Origin: Rhodoferax sp.
GTDB taxonomy: Bacteria > Pseudomonadota > Gammaproteobacteria > Burkholderiales > Burkholderiaceae_C
Length of the DNA: 40,228 nt
Direction: 5' to 3'
Assembly: GCA_025358555.1 (NCBI GenBank)
Contig: JANYJD010000082.1
Span: 1-40,228, forward strand
Of this stretch, positions 1 to 7,542 are shown piece by piece. The translations under genes were made by a program, and so were the position numbers. The first letter of the stretch is position 1, and each line of letters begins with the position of its first letter. The notes beneath the pieces were generated by a model. That model had not been told where the DNA came from and ran no database searches. It was given only the letters and a program-made list of their open reading frames with translations.

Positions 1-690
1 GCCAACAAGGATCGCCTGGCCAAGTTGCTGCGTTTTGCCAGCAGCACCACCGACACAGTGAGCGTTTCATTCGCCGACTACAAGGCCCGTATGAAAGAGG
101 GCCAGGAAGCGATTTACTACATCACCGCCGACACAGCCGCCGCCGCCAAAAACAGCCCACAGCTTGAAGTGTTCAAGAAAAAAGGCATTGAAGTGCTGCT
201 GATGACCGACCGCGTGGACGAGTGGGCGTTGAACTACGTGCACGAGTTTGACGGCACGCCGATGCAGTCCGTCGCCAAAGGCGCGGTGGACTTGGGCAAG
301 CTGCAGGATGAGACCGAAAAGAAAGCTGCCGAAGAAGCTGCAGAGACCTTCAAGCCGCTCTTGGCCAAGCTGAAGGAAGCGCTGAAAGACAAGGCCGAAG
401 ACGTACGCGTCACCACCCGCCTGGTCGACAGCCCCGCCTGCCTGGTGGTGCAAGACCACGGCATGAGCACGCAACTGGCCCGCATGCTCAAGCAAGCAGG
501 CCAAACCGCGCCTGAGGTCAAGCCTGTGCTGGAAGTCAATGCCGAGCATCCGCTGGTCAAGAAACTCGAAGGCTCAGTGCATTTCCACGACCTGGCGCAC
601 ATCCTGTTCGACCAGGCCCTGCTGGCCGAAGGCGGCATGCCTGCGGACCCGGCGGCTTATGTGAAGCGGGTGAATGCGTTGTTGGTGTGA
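1..690 (+). CDS. htpG: Chaperone protein HtpG (Hsp90), C-terminal part
   Basis: This is the last 229 codons of a bacterial Hsp90, an ATP-dependent cytosolic homodimeric chaperone. The frame is open from base 1, so the gene starts outside the window; an internal TTG at 25 is not its start. Visible are the end of the middle domain (the [11 protein letters not shown] segment and the [12 protein letters not shown] stretch typical of Hsp90) and the C-terminal dimerisation domain ([10 protein letters not shown], then [13 protein letters not shown], then HPLVKKLE). The ATPase domain is not in the window. The gene converges on the nicotinate operon, with a 158-bp gap holding one copy of the dispersed repeat. 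The family call is secure from these conserved blocks. Confidence 0.95.
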   Translation, partial: ANKDRLAKLLRFASSTTDTVSVSFADYKARMKEGQEAIYYITADTAAAAKNSPQLEVFKKKGIEVLLMTDRVDEWALNYVHEFDGTPMQSVAKGAVDLGKLQDETEKKAAEEAAETFKPLLAKLKEALKDKAEDVRVTTRLVDSPACLVVQDHGMSTQLARMLKQAGQTAPEVKPVLEVNAEHPLVKKLEGSVHFHDLAHILFDQALLAEGGMPADPAAYVKRVNALLV

Positions 691-710
691 TTTTGGCCTG
701 ATTTAGACAT

Positions 711-757
711 TAAAACAGGCTGTAGCCCCCGTCCACAGTGCATAAATAGCTACTAAT
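711..757 (-). repeat. Dispersed ~47-bp repeat, copy 1
   Basis: Read on the minus strand, this copy has the family layout: a TAGTAGCT core, TTTATGCACTGTGGAC, then a GGGCTACAGCC block and a T-rich end. It is intergenic, between the convergent htpG and nicB genes. It matches the copies near 34536 and 38832 very closely, including the TGCAC-x-GTGGAC segment. Confidence 0.7.
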
Positions 758-794
758 ATAGTAGCGTTATGAAACTCGCAAGCCTCTCGGCCGG

Positions 795-836
795 TCTGGC
801 TGGTTCGCCAGATCTAGCTGACGGGGCTTTTCTTTT
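795..836 (+). terminator. Possible weak terminator after htpG
   Basis: A 6-bp inverted repeat (TCTGGC at 795-800, GCCAGA at 807-812) with a 6-nt loop is followed, after about 15 nt, by a T-rich run (828-836). The distance between stem and T-run is longer than in a standard intrinsic terminator, so this is only a candidate for ending htpG transcription. Confidence 0.25.
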
Positions 837-848
837 TTGCCTTGGCTG

Positions 849-3800
849 TCAATGTGCGCTGCGGCGCACCCGCGCCACAGCGTCTGGCAAATCGCGCCAC
901 GCCGCTTTGCCAGGCGCATAACGCTGGCGCATGTAGCCGGCCAGCTCTGCAATCTGCGCATCGGACAGGCTGTATTTGAACGCAGGCATGAAGCCAATGT
1001 CGTATCCGGCAGGCTCCTGAATGCCATTCAAAATGATTTGCAGCAGGTTGTCGGGCCGGTCGCTGTGCAGGTTGGTGTTCAGGGCCAGTGGCGTGTTGAC
1101 ACCCAAAAGGCGCGGGCCATCGCCGTCGTGGTGGCAGGCCCCGCATGCGCCGTTGAACAGGCGCTGGGCCGGGCCTGGCAATGTGAGGGCGGACTGGGTT
1201 GCCGCCTGCGCTGCGTGTTGCACCACCACCTGCGCCAGCGCCTGGGCAGCGGCGTCTGCCTTGGACTGGAACGAATCCAGATACACCGCCATGGCACGAA
1301 TGTCCTCATCGGGCAGCGCGGTGATCTCCCGCACCACCGGGGCCATCGGGCCGGCCGCAATGCCGTGCTGCAAGGTGTGGCCGTGGCGCAGGTAGCGGTA
1401 GAACTCGTCTTCGCTCCACGGTACGGGTGAGTTCGAGAGTGCCGTGAGCGCCGGGGCCTCCCAACCGTCGACCATGGCACCTGCCAGATAGGCCGTACCG
1501 ACCTGCTCTGCCCCCAGCGCATTGCGAGGCGTGTGGCAGCCGCCACAGTGGCCCAGGCCGTTGATCAAGTACGCGCCACGGCTCCACTCGTGTGACTGGG
1601 TGGGCTCGGTCTTCATTGGGGTGGCATCGTGAAACACAGCGTTCCAGCCCGCCATCAAGGGGCGGATGTTGAAGGGAAAGCGCATTTGCGCAGGCGGCGT
1701 GACGGCTTTCACGGCAGGTTGCGCCATCAGGTAGGCGTAGAGCGCAGTCAGGTCGTCATCGCTGGTTTTGGCGAACGCGGTGTAGGGGAAGGCCGGGTAC
1801 AGGTAATGGCCGTCACGTGAGATGCCTTCTCGCATGGCCCGCTGGAAGGCCGCCAGAGACCAGCCACCGATGCCGGTCTCAACATCTGGCGTGAGGTTGG
1901 TGCCGTAGACCGTGCCAAACGGTGTTTGCATTGCGAAGCCGCCCGCATTGGGCCTGCTACCGGGCGCAGTGTGGCAGCCCACGCAATTGCCCACGGCGGC
2001 CAATTGGCGACCGCGCTCCAACGTCGATGCGGTGTACACCGAAGCACTGCCAGGCGCTGTGGCGCTGATGGGCGCGATGGCCGCGCGGCCTCCCAACAGT
2101 GCCGCCAAAAAGCCGACCAGCCCCGCTGCCAGGGCGATGGCGCCGGCCACGAGGGAGCGACGCTTGGGCCACGGGAAGTTGCGCAGTCCAGCAGGAGCTG
2201 GTTCGCGGCTGACGGACCTTTGATGCGTTGCAAGCCTTTCTGGGTTTGGTTGTTCATCTGTTATACTATTTATAGCTACTAGTTCAATGTGGACCAGGGC
2301 TAGAGGCCTATTTAATGCCTCCCGCACGACTTCTGGCGTAAACGGCGGTTCGCGAAAGCGTACACCGGTCGCATCAAAAATGGCATTGGCAATCGCCGCC
2401 GTGCCGGGCACGGATGATGACTCGCCAGCCCCCAGCGCAGGCTCGCCGGGGCGCAGCATGTGCACCACCTCGATCACCGGCACCTGCGAGAAGCTCAGTA
2501 TCGGGTAGCTGCCCCATTCCTGGCTGGCCACCACGTTGCGTCCCGACGCATCGTGCGTGAACGGCACCCGCTCCAGCAGCGCGCGGCTGGTGGTTTGCAG
2601 CACGTTGCCATGCACTTGGTGGTCGACCCCCGCCGGGTTGACCAGCATGCCCGCATCGTGCCCCACCACCACGCGGCGCACATGCACTTCGCCAGTGTTG
2701 CGGTTGACCTCCACATCCGCCACCCAGGCCGCCCACGCCGCGCCAAAGCCTGGCCATTTGCTGTGAATGTAGCGGGCGTAGGCAAAGCCCTGGCCGCGCA
2801 GGATGTGGCCTGGATCGGATGCACCAAGCTCTTGCTGCTGCGGTGCTGTGTGCGGAACCCAGTCCGCTTTGAGTGCCGTGGCGCGTATCAACTCTGCGGC
2901 GCGTGGATCAGCTTGCGGGTCCAAATTGCGCAGCCGGAAGTCCACCGGGTCAACTCCCGCCGCCGTGGCCAGCTCGTCAATGTAGGACTCGTGCGCAAAC
3001 GAATTCGGCAAGGCCGACACGCCACGCAGCCAGCTGGCCCGCACGATGGGGGCCATGTCTTTCACGCTGACGCGCAGGTTGGCAAAGTCATACGGTGGGC
3101 GGGCCGTGCGGTCACCCATCTCAAAGGCCTGCGCGACAGGCTCAATGGCCCGCGTGAGCAACAGCGCCAGCGTGGGCGCGCCGTTGGACGGGTACGAGGT
3201 GGTGAAGTCGTAGGCCGCCACGGTGCCATCGGCGTTCAAACCACCCTGCACGTCCATCAACTGTGCGGCGCCCTTGGGCTCCCACAGGTGCTCCTGTTCG
3301 CGCGTGAGCTGCACCCGCACGGGCGCACCCACGGCGCGTGACAGCAGGGCCGCATCTGCCGCCACATCGTCTGCGCCATTGCGGCCATAGCAGCCCGCCG
3401 CCTCCATGCGGATGACATTGATGGCCACATCGGGCAGGCCTAGCAGGCGCGATAGATCGAAGCGCAACACATGCGGGTTTTGCGTGCCGGCCCAGACTGT
3501 CATCTGCCTTGTCGCATTTACGCAATCGCCGGTCTGTCCTGCATGCCAGTCGGCCACGGCGCACGAGGGTCCGATCGAGGCATGCATCTGGTACGGCCAG
3601 ACGTAAGTGCGCGGCATGGCACGGCCCTCGGCCTGCGCTTGGGCTAGCGCAGCATCGACATCGCCTTCGTCCACCAGCGTGCGCGTGGTCGAAGGGTTGT
3701 TGCGAAGCGCTTGCTGCACAGCGCTCGCGTTACTCAAGTCGGGCATGCCTGGCCACGGCTTCCATTGCACGTTCAGTTCGCGCAGAGCCTGCTCAGCCTG

Positions 3801-4565
3801 CTCTTCGCGCTCGGCCACAATGCCGACAAAATCGCGGATCACAACGACGGCGCGAATGCCGGGGATGTGCGCAATCGACGACTCGTCTACGCCTTGCAGC
3901 GTGTTGCCAATGAAGTCGCCGTGGTCAGCCCCCGCATAGGGCGGGCGCACCACACGGCCATGCAGCATGCCGGGCATGCGCACGTCGTGCACGAAGACCA
4001 GGGCACCGGTCAGCTTGTCGTGCAGATCGACTCGTGGCACCGACTTGCCAACGACGCAGTAGTCTTGCGCAGGCTTGACGGTAGTCTGCATGTCCAGCAA
4101 CAGCTGCACATGCTGGCCTGTCAGCACCGCACCAAAGGGTGCTTCGCCGGACGATGCCTGGGCGAGCAGCCACGCGCGGGCCTGGGCGGCGGCACGGCGC
4201 AACGGTTCGGCGTGAATCTGAAGCGACGCGCTGGCAATCGTGGCCCCCTGGTTGGGCGCGCGGGCCGTGTCGCCCAGCACCATGTTGATGCTGGCCATCG
4301 GCACGTCCAGCTCTTCGGCCACAACCTGCGTGAGCGCGGTGCGCAGGCCCGTGCCCAAGTCCACATGGCCGTGCAAGGCGGTGATGGTGCCGTCGTCCCA
4401 CACGGCGATCAAAATCTCGACGCCTTCGGCCGGGTTGGCGGGCACGGCAGCGGGTTGACCCGGCACAAGCGGGTTGATCAACACGGGCTCACGCACCACC
4501 AGCAGAACGCCCGTAGCAGCAAAGAAGTCGGCGCGCGACCAGGCCCTGTCGGCGCGGCGGCTCAC
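849..4565 (-). CDS. nicB: Nicotinate dehydrogenase large subunit: molybdopterin domain fused to triple-haem cytochrome c
   Basis: This is the predicted catalytic subunit that hydroxylates nicotinate at C6 and passes electrons to c haems, as in NicB of Pseudomonas putida. Residues 1 to about 750 are a xanthine-dehydrogenase-type molybdopterin domain, with GAGE near residue 715 supplying the expected active-site glutamate. A linker contains a dispersed repeat (about 752-766). One hydrophobic segment follows near 803-825, just after the basic PKRRS. Three CXXCH sites follow near 861 (CVGCH), 1007 (CGGCH) and 1141 (CGACH). Positive-inside logic puts the molybdenum domain in the cytoplasm and the haems in the periplasm. 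I chose GTG 4565 because it overlaps the nicA stop as GTGA; an upstream TTG at 4589 is possible. Its substrate could be another N-heteroaromatic, but the neighbours favour nicotinate. Confidence 0.87.
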   Translation of the reverse strand: MSRRADRAWSRADFFAATGVLLVVREPVLINPLVPGQPAAVPANPAEGVEILIAVWDDGTITALHGHVDLGTGLRTALTQVVAEELDVPMASINMVLGDTARAPNQGATIASASLQIHAEPLRRAAAQARAWLLAQASSGEAPFGAVLTGQHVQLLLDMQTTVKPAQDYCVVGKSVPRVDLHDKLTGALVFVHDVRMPGMLHGRVVRPPYAGADHGDFIGNTLQGVDESSIAHIPGIRAVVVIRDFVGIVAEREEQAEQALRELNVQWKPWPGMPDLSNASAVQQALRNNPSTTRTLVDEGDVDAALAQAQAEGRAMPRTYVWPYQMHASIGPSCAVADWHAGQTGDCVNATRQMTVWAGTQNPHVLRFDLSRLLGLPDVAINVIRMEAAGCYGRNGADDVAADAALLSRAVGAPVRVQLTREQEHLWEPKGAAQLMDVQGGLNADGTVAAYDFTTSYPSNGAPTLALLLTRAIEPVAQAFEMGDRTARPPYDFANLRVSVKDMAPIVRASWLRGVSALPNSFAHESYIDELATAAGVDPVDFRLRNLDPQADPRAAELIRATALKADWVPHTAPQQQELGASDPGHILRGQGFAYARYIHSKWPGFGAAWAAWVADVEVNRNTGEVHVRRVVVGHDAGMLVNPAGVDHQVHGNVLQTTSRALLERVPFTHDASGRNVVASQEWGSYPILSFSQVPVIEVVHMLRPGEPALGAGESSSVPGTAAIANAIFDATGVRFREPPFTPEVVREALNRPLALVHIELVAINSITDEQPNPERLATHQRSVSREPAPAGLRNFPWPKRRSLVAGAIALAAGLVGFLAALLGGRAAIAPISATAPGSASVYTASTLERGRQLAAVGNCVGCHTAPGSRPNAGGFAMQTPFGTVYGTNLTPDVETGIGGWSLAAFQRAMREGISRDGHYLYPAFPYTAFAKTSDDDLTALYAYLMAQPAVKAVTPPAQMRFPFNIRPLMAGWNAVFHDATPMKTEPTQSHEWSRGAYLINGLGHCGGCHTPRNALGAEQVGTAYLAGAMVDGWEAPALTALSNSPVPWSEDEFYRYLRHGHTLQHGIAAGPMAPVVREITALPDEDIRAMAVYLDSFQSKADAAAQALAQVVVQHAAQAATQSALTLPGPAQRLFNGACGACHHDGDGPRLLGVNTPLALNTNLHSDRPDNLLQIILNGIQEPAGYDIGFMPAFKYSLSDAQIAELAGYMRQRYAPGKAAWRDLPDAVARVRRSAH
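2268..2313 (+). repeat. Dispersed ~47-bp repeat, copy 2 (inside nicB)
   Basis: The plus strand shows TATAGCTACTAGTTCAATG, then TGGACCAGGGCTAGAGGCC, matching the family layout. It lies antisense within nicB and supplies about 15 codons of the linker between the molybdopterin domain and the membrane segment, without breaking the frame. Confidence 0.6.
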
Positions 4566-5173
4566 GAGGGCGATACCACTTCGGGCCAACGCAGCGCGCT
4601 GAGCGCACCCTCTTGGGCATCCGCGACATTTGGGCCGGCGTTCGGCGAGTCGGCCTGGGCCATCAGCACGGCAGCAAGCTTCACCGCCTTCATGATTTCA
4701 ACATGCGTGCCGCAACGGCACAGGTTGTGCGAGAGCTGCTGACGGATGTGTTCATCCGTGGGCGCGGGGTTGTGCCGCAGCATCGACACCGTCATCATCA
4801 CCATGCCGCTAAGGCAGTAGCCGCACTGCGCGGCTTGGGTTTGGAGGAAGGCTTGCTGGACAGGGTGCAACGCCTTAGTGCTCGCTAGATGCAAATTATC
4901 CATTTGCGTCAGGCCTTCCACCGTTGTGACCTTCCGCCCCGCGATTCCTCGCGCCGGAATCACACAGGATCGCGCGGCAACACCATCCACCAGCACCGTG
5001 CAGGCGCCGCATTCGCCAAGGCCGCAGCCGTACTTCGGGCTGTTGAGGTAAAGGTCGTTGCGCAGGATGTGCAACAGCGTTGCGCCGCCCAGTGCTGCAT
5101 CGCCTGCATCGGGCAGTGAATGGCGCTTGCCGTTGACTTCGAAATCCACTTCCAGTGCCGCGCTGACGGACAA
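4562..5173 (-). CDS. nicA: Nicotinate dehydrogenase small subunit, two [2Fe-2S] clusters
   Basis: This is the iron-sulfur electron-transfer subunit (203 aa) of the molybdenum hydroxylase encoded with nicB. The N-terminal plant-type ferredoxin domain has C50, C55, C58 (CGLGECGAC) and C70. The C-terminal helical domain has C117/C120 (CGYC) and C152/C154 (CRC), the usual second cluster of the xanthine oxidase family. There is no FAD subunit nearby, which fits the NicAB type, where electrons go to cytochrome c instead of NAD. About 40 residues at the C-terminus extend past the usual end of such subunits. The only upstream start in frame is TTG at 5173, with a weak AGG about 10 nt ahead; GTG at 5149 is an alternative. 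The stop overlaps the nicB start. Confidence 0.87.
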   Translation of the reverse strand: MSVSAALEVDFEVNGKRHSLPDAGDAALGGATLLHILRNDLYLNSPKYGCGLGECGACTVLVDGVAARSCVIPARGIAGRKVTTVEGLTQMDNLHLASTKALHPVQQAFLQTQAAQCGYCLSGMVMMTVSMLRHNPAPTDEHIRQQLSHNLCRCGTHVEIMKAVKLAAVLMAQADSPNAGPNVADAQEGALSALRWPEVVSPS

Positions 5174-5189
5174 GCTAGATCAACCTATA

Positions 5190-5921
5190 TCACGCAATAT
5201 CAGCCGACTGAATCCGCTTGACCCCCTTGGCAGCCATCTGCTGCCAGGCTGCGGCCAATGAACCATTGAGGTCAATGGCGCGGGTGGCATCTTCAATCAC
5301 ATACACCTCAAAGCCGAGCTTGCGGGCGTCCATGGCGGTCCAGGCGACGCAAAAATCAGTGGCCAGGCCGGTCACAAACACGGTCTTGATGCCGCGCTGC
5401 TTGAGGTAACCCGCAAGCCCCGTGGCGGTCTTGTGGTTGGCTTCTTCAAAGGCCGAATAGCTGTCCATGTCTTTGTGAAAGCCCTTGCGGATGATGAGCT
5501 GCGCCGTTGGCAATTTCAGGTCTTTGTGCAGTGCTGCGTCGTCAGTGCCCTGAACGCAATGGTCGGGCCATAGCACCTGGTTGCCATACGACAGTTTGGT
5601 CGTCTCAAACGGTTTCTTGCCGGGGTAGCTGGTGGCAAACGAAGCGTGGCCGGGCGTGTGCCAGTCTTGCGTGACAACGATATTCTCAAACGCGCTGGCC
5701 AGCTTGTTGATGACGGGCACCACCTGCGCGCCCTTGCCCACGGGCAGGGTGCCGCCCTCAACAAAGCAGTTTTGCACGTCCACCACGATCAGCGCGGCCG
5801 ACCCGGCGGGTTTGATTTTTCCAGCGGCCCAGGCGCTGCCAAGCCCGGTCGCCACACCCAATGCGCAAAGCGCGACGGTGGAAGACGATTTCAGAACGGA
5901 TCTCCGAGATAAAGATTGCAT
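5190..5921 (-). CDS. pncA: Nicotinamidase with Tat signal peptide (exported)
   Basis: This isochorismatase-fold amidohydrolase (243 aa) should convert nicotinamide to nicotinate and ammonia. The catalytic triad is visible as D48 (VVDVQ), K146 (IRKGF) and C191 (TDFCVAW). The metal site is D86, H88 and H92 in DWHTPGH. The N-terminus is unusual: SRRSVLK at residues 5-11 followed by a hydrophobic stretch to about residue 32 is a twin-arginine signal, so the enzyme is predicted to act in the periplasm, unlike the cytosolic salvage PncA. The start at 5921 has a strong AGGAG 7 nt upstream; a TTG extension to 5984 is rejected. It lies 16 nt ahead of nicA and 80 nt after livF, placing amide hydrolysis in the catabolic operon. 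Confidence 0.9.
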   Translation of the reverse strand: MQSLSRRSVLKSSSTVALCALGVATGLGSAWAAGKIKPAGSAALIVVDVQNCFVEGGTLPVGKGAQVVPVINKLASAFENIVVTQDWHTPGHASFATSYPGKKPFETTKLSYGNQVLWPDHCVQGTDDAALHKDLKLPTAQLIIRKGFHKDMDSYSAFEEANHKTATGLAGYLKQRGIKTVFVTGLATDFCVAWTAMDARKLGFEVYVIEDATRAIDLNGSLAAAWQQMAAKGVKRIQSADIA

Positions 5922-6001
5922 GGTAAAGCTCCTAAAGGATTGAAAACCAACCGACAAACTCAACACCCACCTCTCACTAGCCAACCAGCGCAGTCGAAGC
6001 G

Positions 6002-6742
6002 CTAAAGACTCAAGTAAGCCCGACGCACGCCTTCGTTGCCAGCCAGCTCCTGCATCGACCCCGCGAAGCGCATCTGGCCTTTTTCCAGCACGTACGCGCG
6101 ATCTGACACCAGCTCGGCAAAGTGCATGTTTTGCTCAGAAAGCAAAATGCTCACACCCTGCGCTTTGAGTGCCAGAATCATCGCCGCCATCTGCTCAACA
6201 ATCAAGGGGGCCACGCCTTCCGAGGGCTCATCCAGCAGCACCAGATACGGGTTGCCCATGAGGGTGCGGGCGACGGTGAGCATCTGCTGCTCGCCGCCGC
6301 TCATGCGCCCGCCCAGGCGCTGCGGCATCTCTCCCAGGTTGGGGAACAGCTTGAACAGGCGTTCGGGCGTCCACAGCGGTGCCTCACTGCCATCGGCCCA
6401 GCGGCGCGGCGGTTGCTGGCCGACCGAGAGGTTTTCCATCACTGTGAGGTCGGTGAAGATGCGGCGGTCCTCCGGCACGTAGCCCAGGCCCATGCGGGCC
6501 ACCTGGTGCGGCTCGCTTTTGGAAATGTCGTGGCCGATGAAGCTGACGCGGCCCCTGCGCCGGGCCAGCATGCCGATCAGCGTCTTGAGTGTGGTTGATT
6601 TGCCGGCCCCGTTGCGGCCCATAAGCGCGACCACTTCACCGCGCTGCACGGTCAAATCGACGTCGTACAGGATTTGTGCGGCACCGTACCAGGCGCAAAG
6701 GCTTTTGGCATCCAGCAGCGGTTGTACCGTATCGCCCGTCAT
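6002..6742 (-). CDS. livF: ABC transporter ATPase, LivF type
   Basis: One of two nucleotide-binding subunits of a branched-chain amino acid type (HAAT) importer, 246 aa. The Walker A is GRNGAGKST, the signature is MSGGEQQM, and the Walker B/D-loop is LVLLDEPSEGVAP. The start overlaps the livG stop as ATGA, so the two are translationally coupled. The position between the nicotinate dehydrogenase genes and the reductase genes suggests the importer carries nicotinate or a related pyridine carboxylate instead of an amino acid. That is inference; HAAT family members have wide substrate ranges and none of the residues here fixes the ligand. Confidence 0.9.
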   Translation of the reverse strand: MTGDTVQPLLDAKSLCAWYGAAQILYDVDLTVQRGEVVALMGRNGAGKSTTLKTLIGMLARRRGRVSFIGHDISKSEPHQVARMGLGYVPEDRRIFTDLTVMENLSVGQQPPRRWADGSEAPLWTPERLFKLFPNLGEMPQRLGGRMSGGEQQMLTVARTLMGNPYLVLLDEPSEGVAPLIVEQMAAMILALKAQGVSILLSEQNMHFAELVSDRAYVLEKGQMRFAGSMQELAGNEGVRRAYLSL

Positions 6743-7542
6743 GCGGCAACCTCGACGTTAACTTGAGAATTGCCTGTGGACTTTTCAAACGTCTTGCCCG
6801 TGCCAAAGTAGACCTCCTGCACCTTTGGATGGTCCCGTATCTCCTGTGGCTTGCCCTGTGCAATCAGGCGGCCGCGCGCCAGCACGATGATGCGGTCTGC
6901 GTAGGCAAACACCACATCCATGCTGTGCTCGGTGAACAGCACCGACATGCCGCGCTCCGCTACCAGTTTTTTGGTCAGCGCCATCAACTCGTTGCGCTCT
7001 TTAGGCGCCATGCCGGCCGTGGGCTCGTCCATCAGCAGCAGTTTGGGGCTGTTGGCCATCGCCATCGCCAGCTCTACACGCTTCACGTCGCCATACGCCA
7101 GCACGTTGCAAGGCCGGTCTGCCTGCGGCGCCATGCCAACCTGTTCCAGCAGGCCCAGCGCTTCGTCGCGCTGGTAGGCCGCCGCGCGCTGCCACATGGC
7201 GAATAACTTGCCAGCCTGCGACAGCAAGGCCATCTGCACGTTTTCCACCACCGTCAGTGACGCAAATGTTTCGGCAATCTGGAACGTGCGGCCCACGCCC
7301 ATGCGCCAGATGTCGCGCGGGTTGCGGCCCACCAGTTCCTGGCCACCCAGCTGGATGGAACCCGCATCGGCTGAGAGCTGGCCGTTGACCATGTTGAAAG
7401 TGGTGGACTTGCCCGCGCCATTGGGGCCGATCAATGCCAGCAACTCCCCTGGCGACAGGTCAAAGGAAATGCCGTCGACCGCCTTCACACCGCCGAAGGC
7501 TTTGCCCAGCCCAGAGACTTTCAACAACGCAGGGGAACTCAT
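6739..7542 (-). CDS. livG: ABC transporter ATPase, LivG type
   Basis: The second ATPase of the importer (267 aa). The Walker A is GPNGAGKST, the Walker B region is LLLMDEPTAGMAP, and a GDVKRVELAMA stretch stands where the ABC signature is expected, as is common in LivG. The start at 7542 overlaps the stop of the permease gene as ATGA. A longer open frame runs upstream to 7932 but lies inside the permease gene and is out of frame with it, so it is not used. The last residues overlap the livF start. Confidence 0.9.
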   Translation of the reverse strand: MSSPALLKVSGLGKAFGGVKAVDGISFDLSPGELLALIGPNGAGKSTTFNMVNGQLSADAGSIQLGGQELVGRNPRDIWRMGVGRTFQIAETFASLTVVENVQMALLSQAGKLFAMWQRAAAYQRDEALGLLEQVGMAPQADRPCNVLAYGDVKRVELAMAMANSPKLLLMDEPTAGMAPKERNELMALTKKLVAERGMSVLFTEHSMDVVFAYADRIIVLARGRLIAQGKPQEIRDHPKVQEVYFGTGKTFEKSTGNSQVNVEVAA

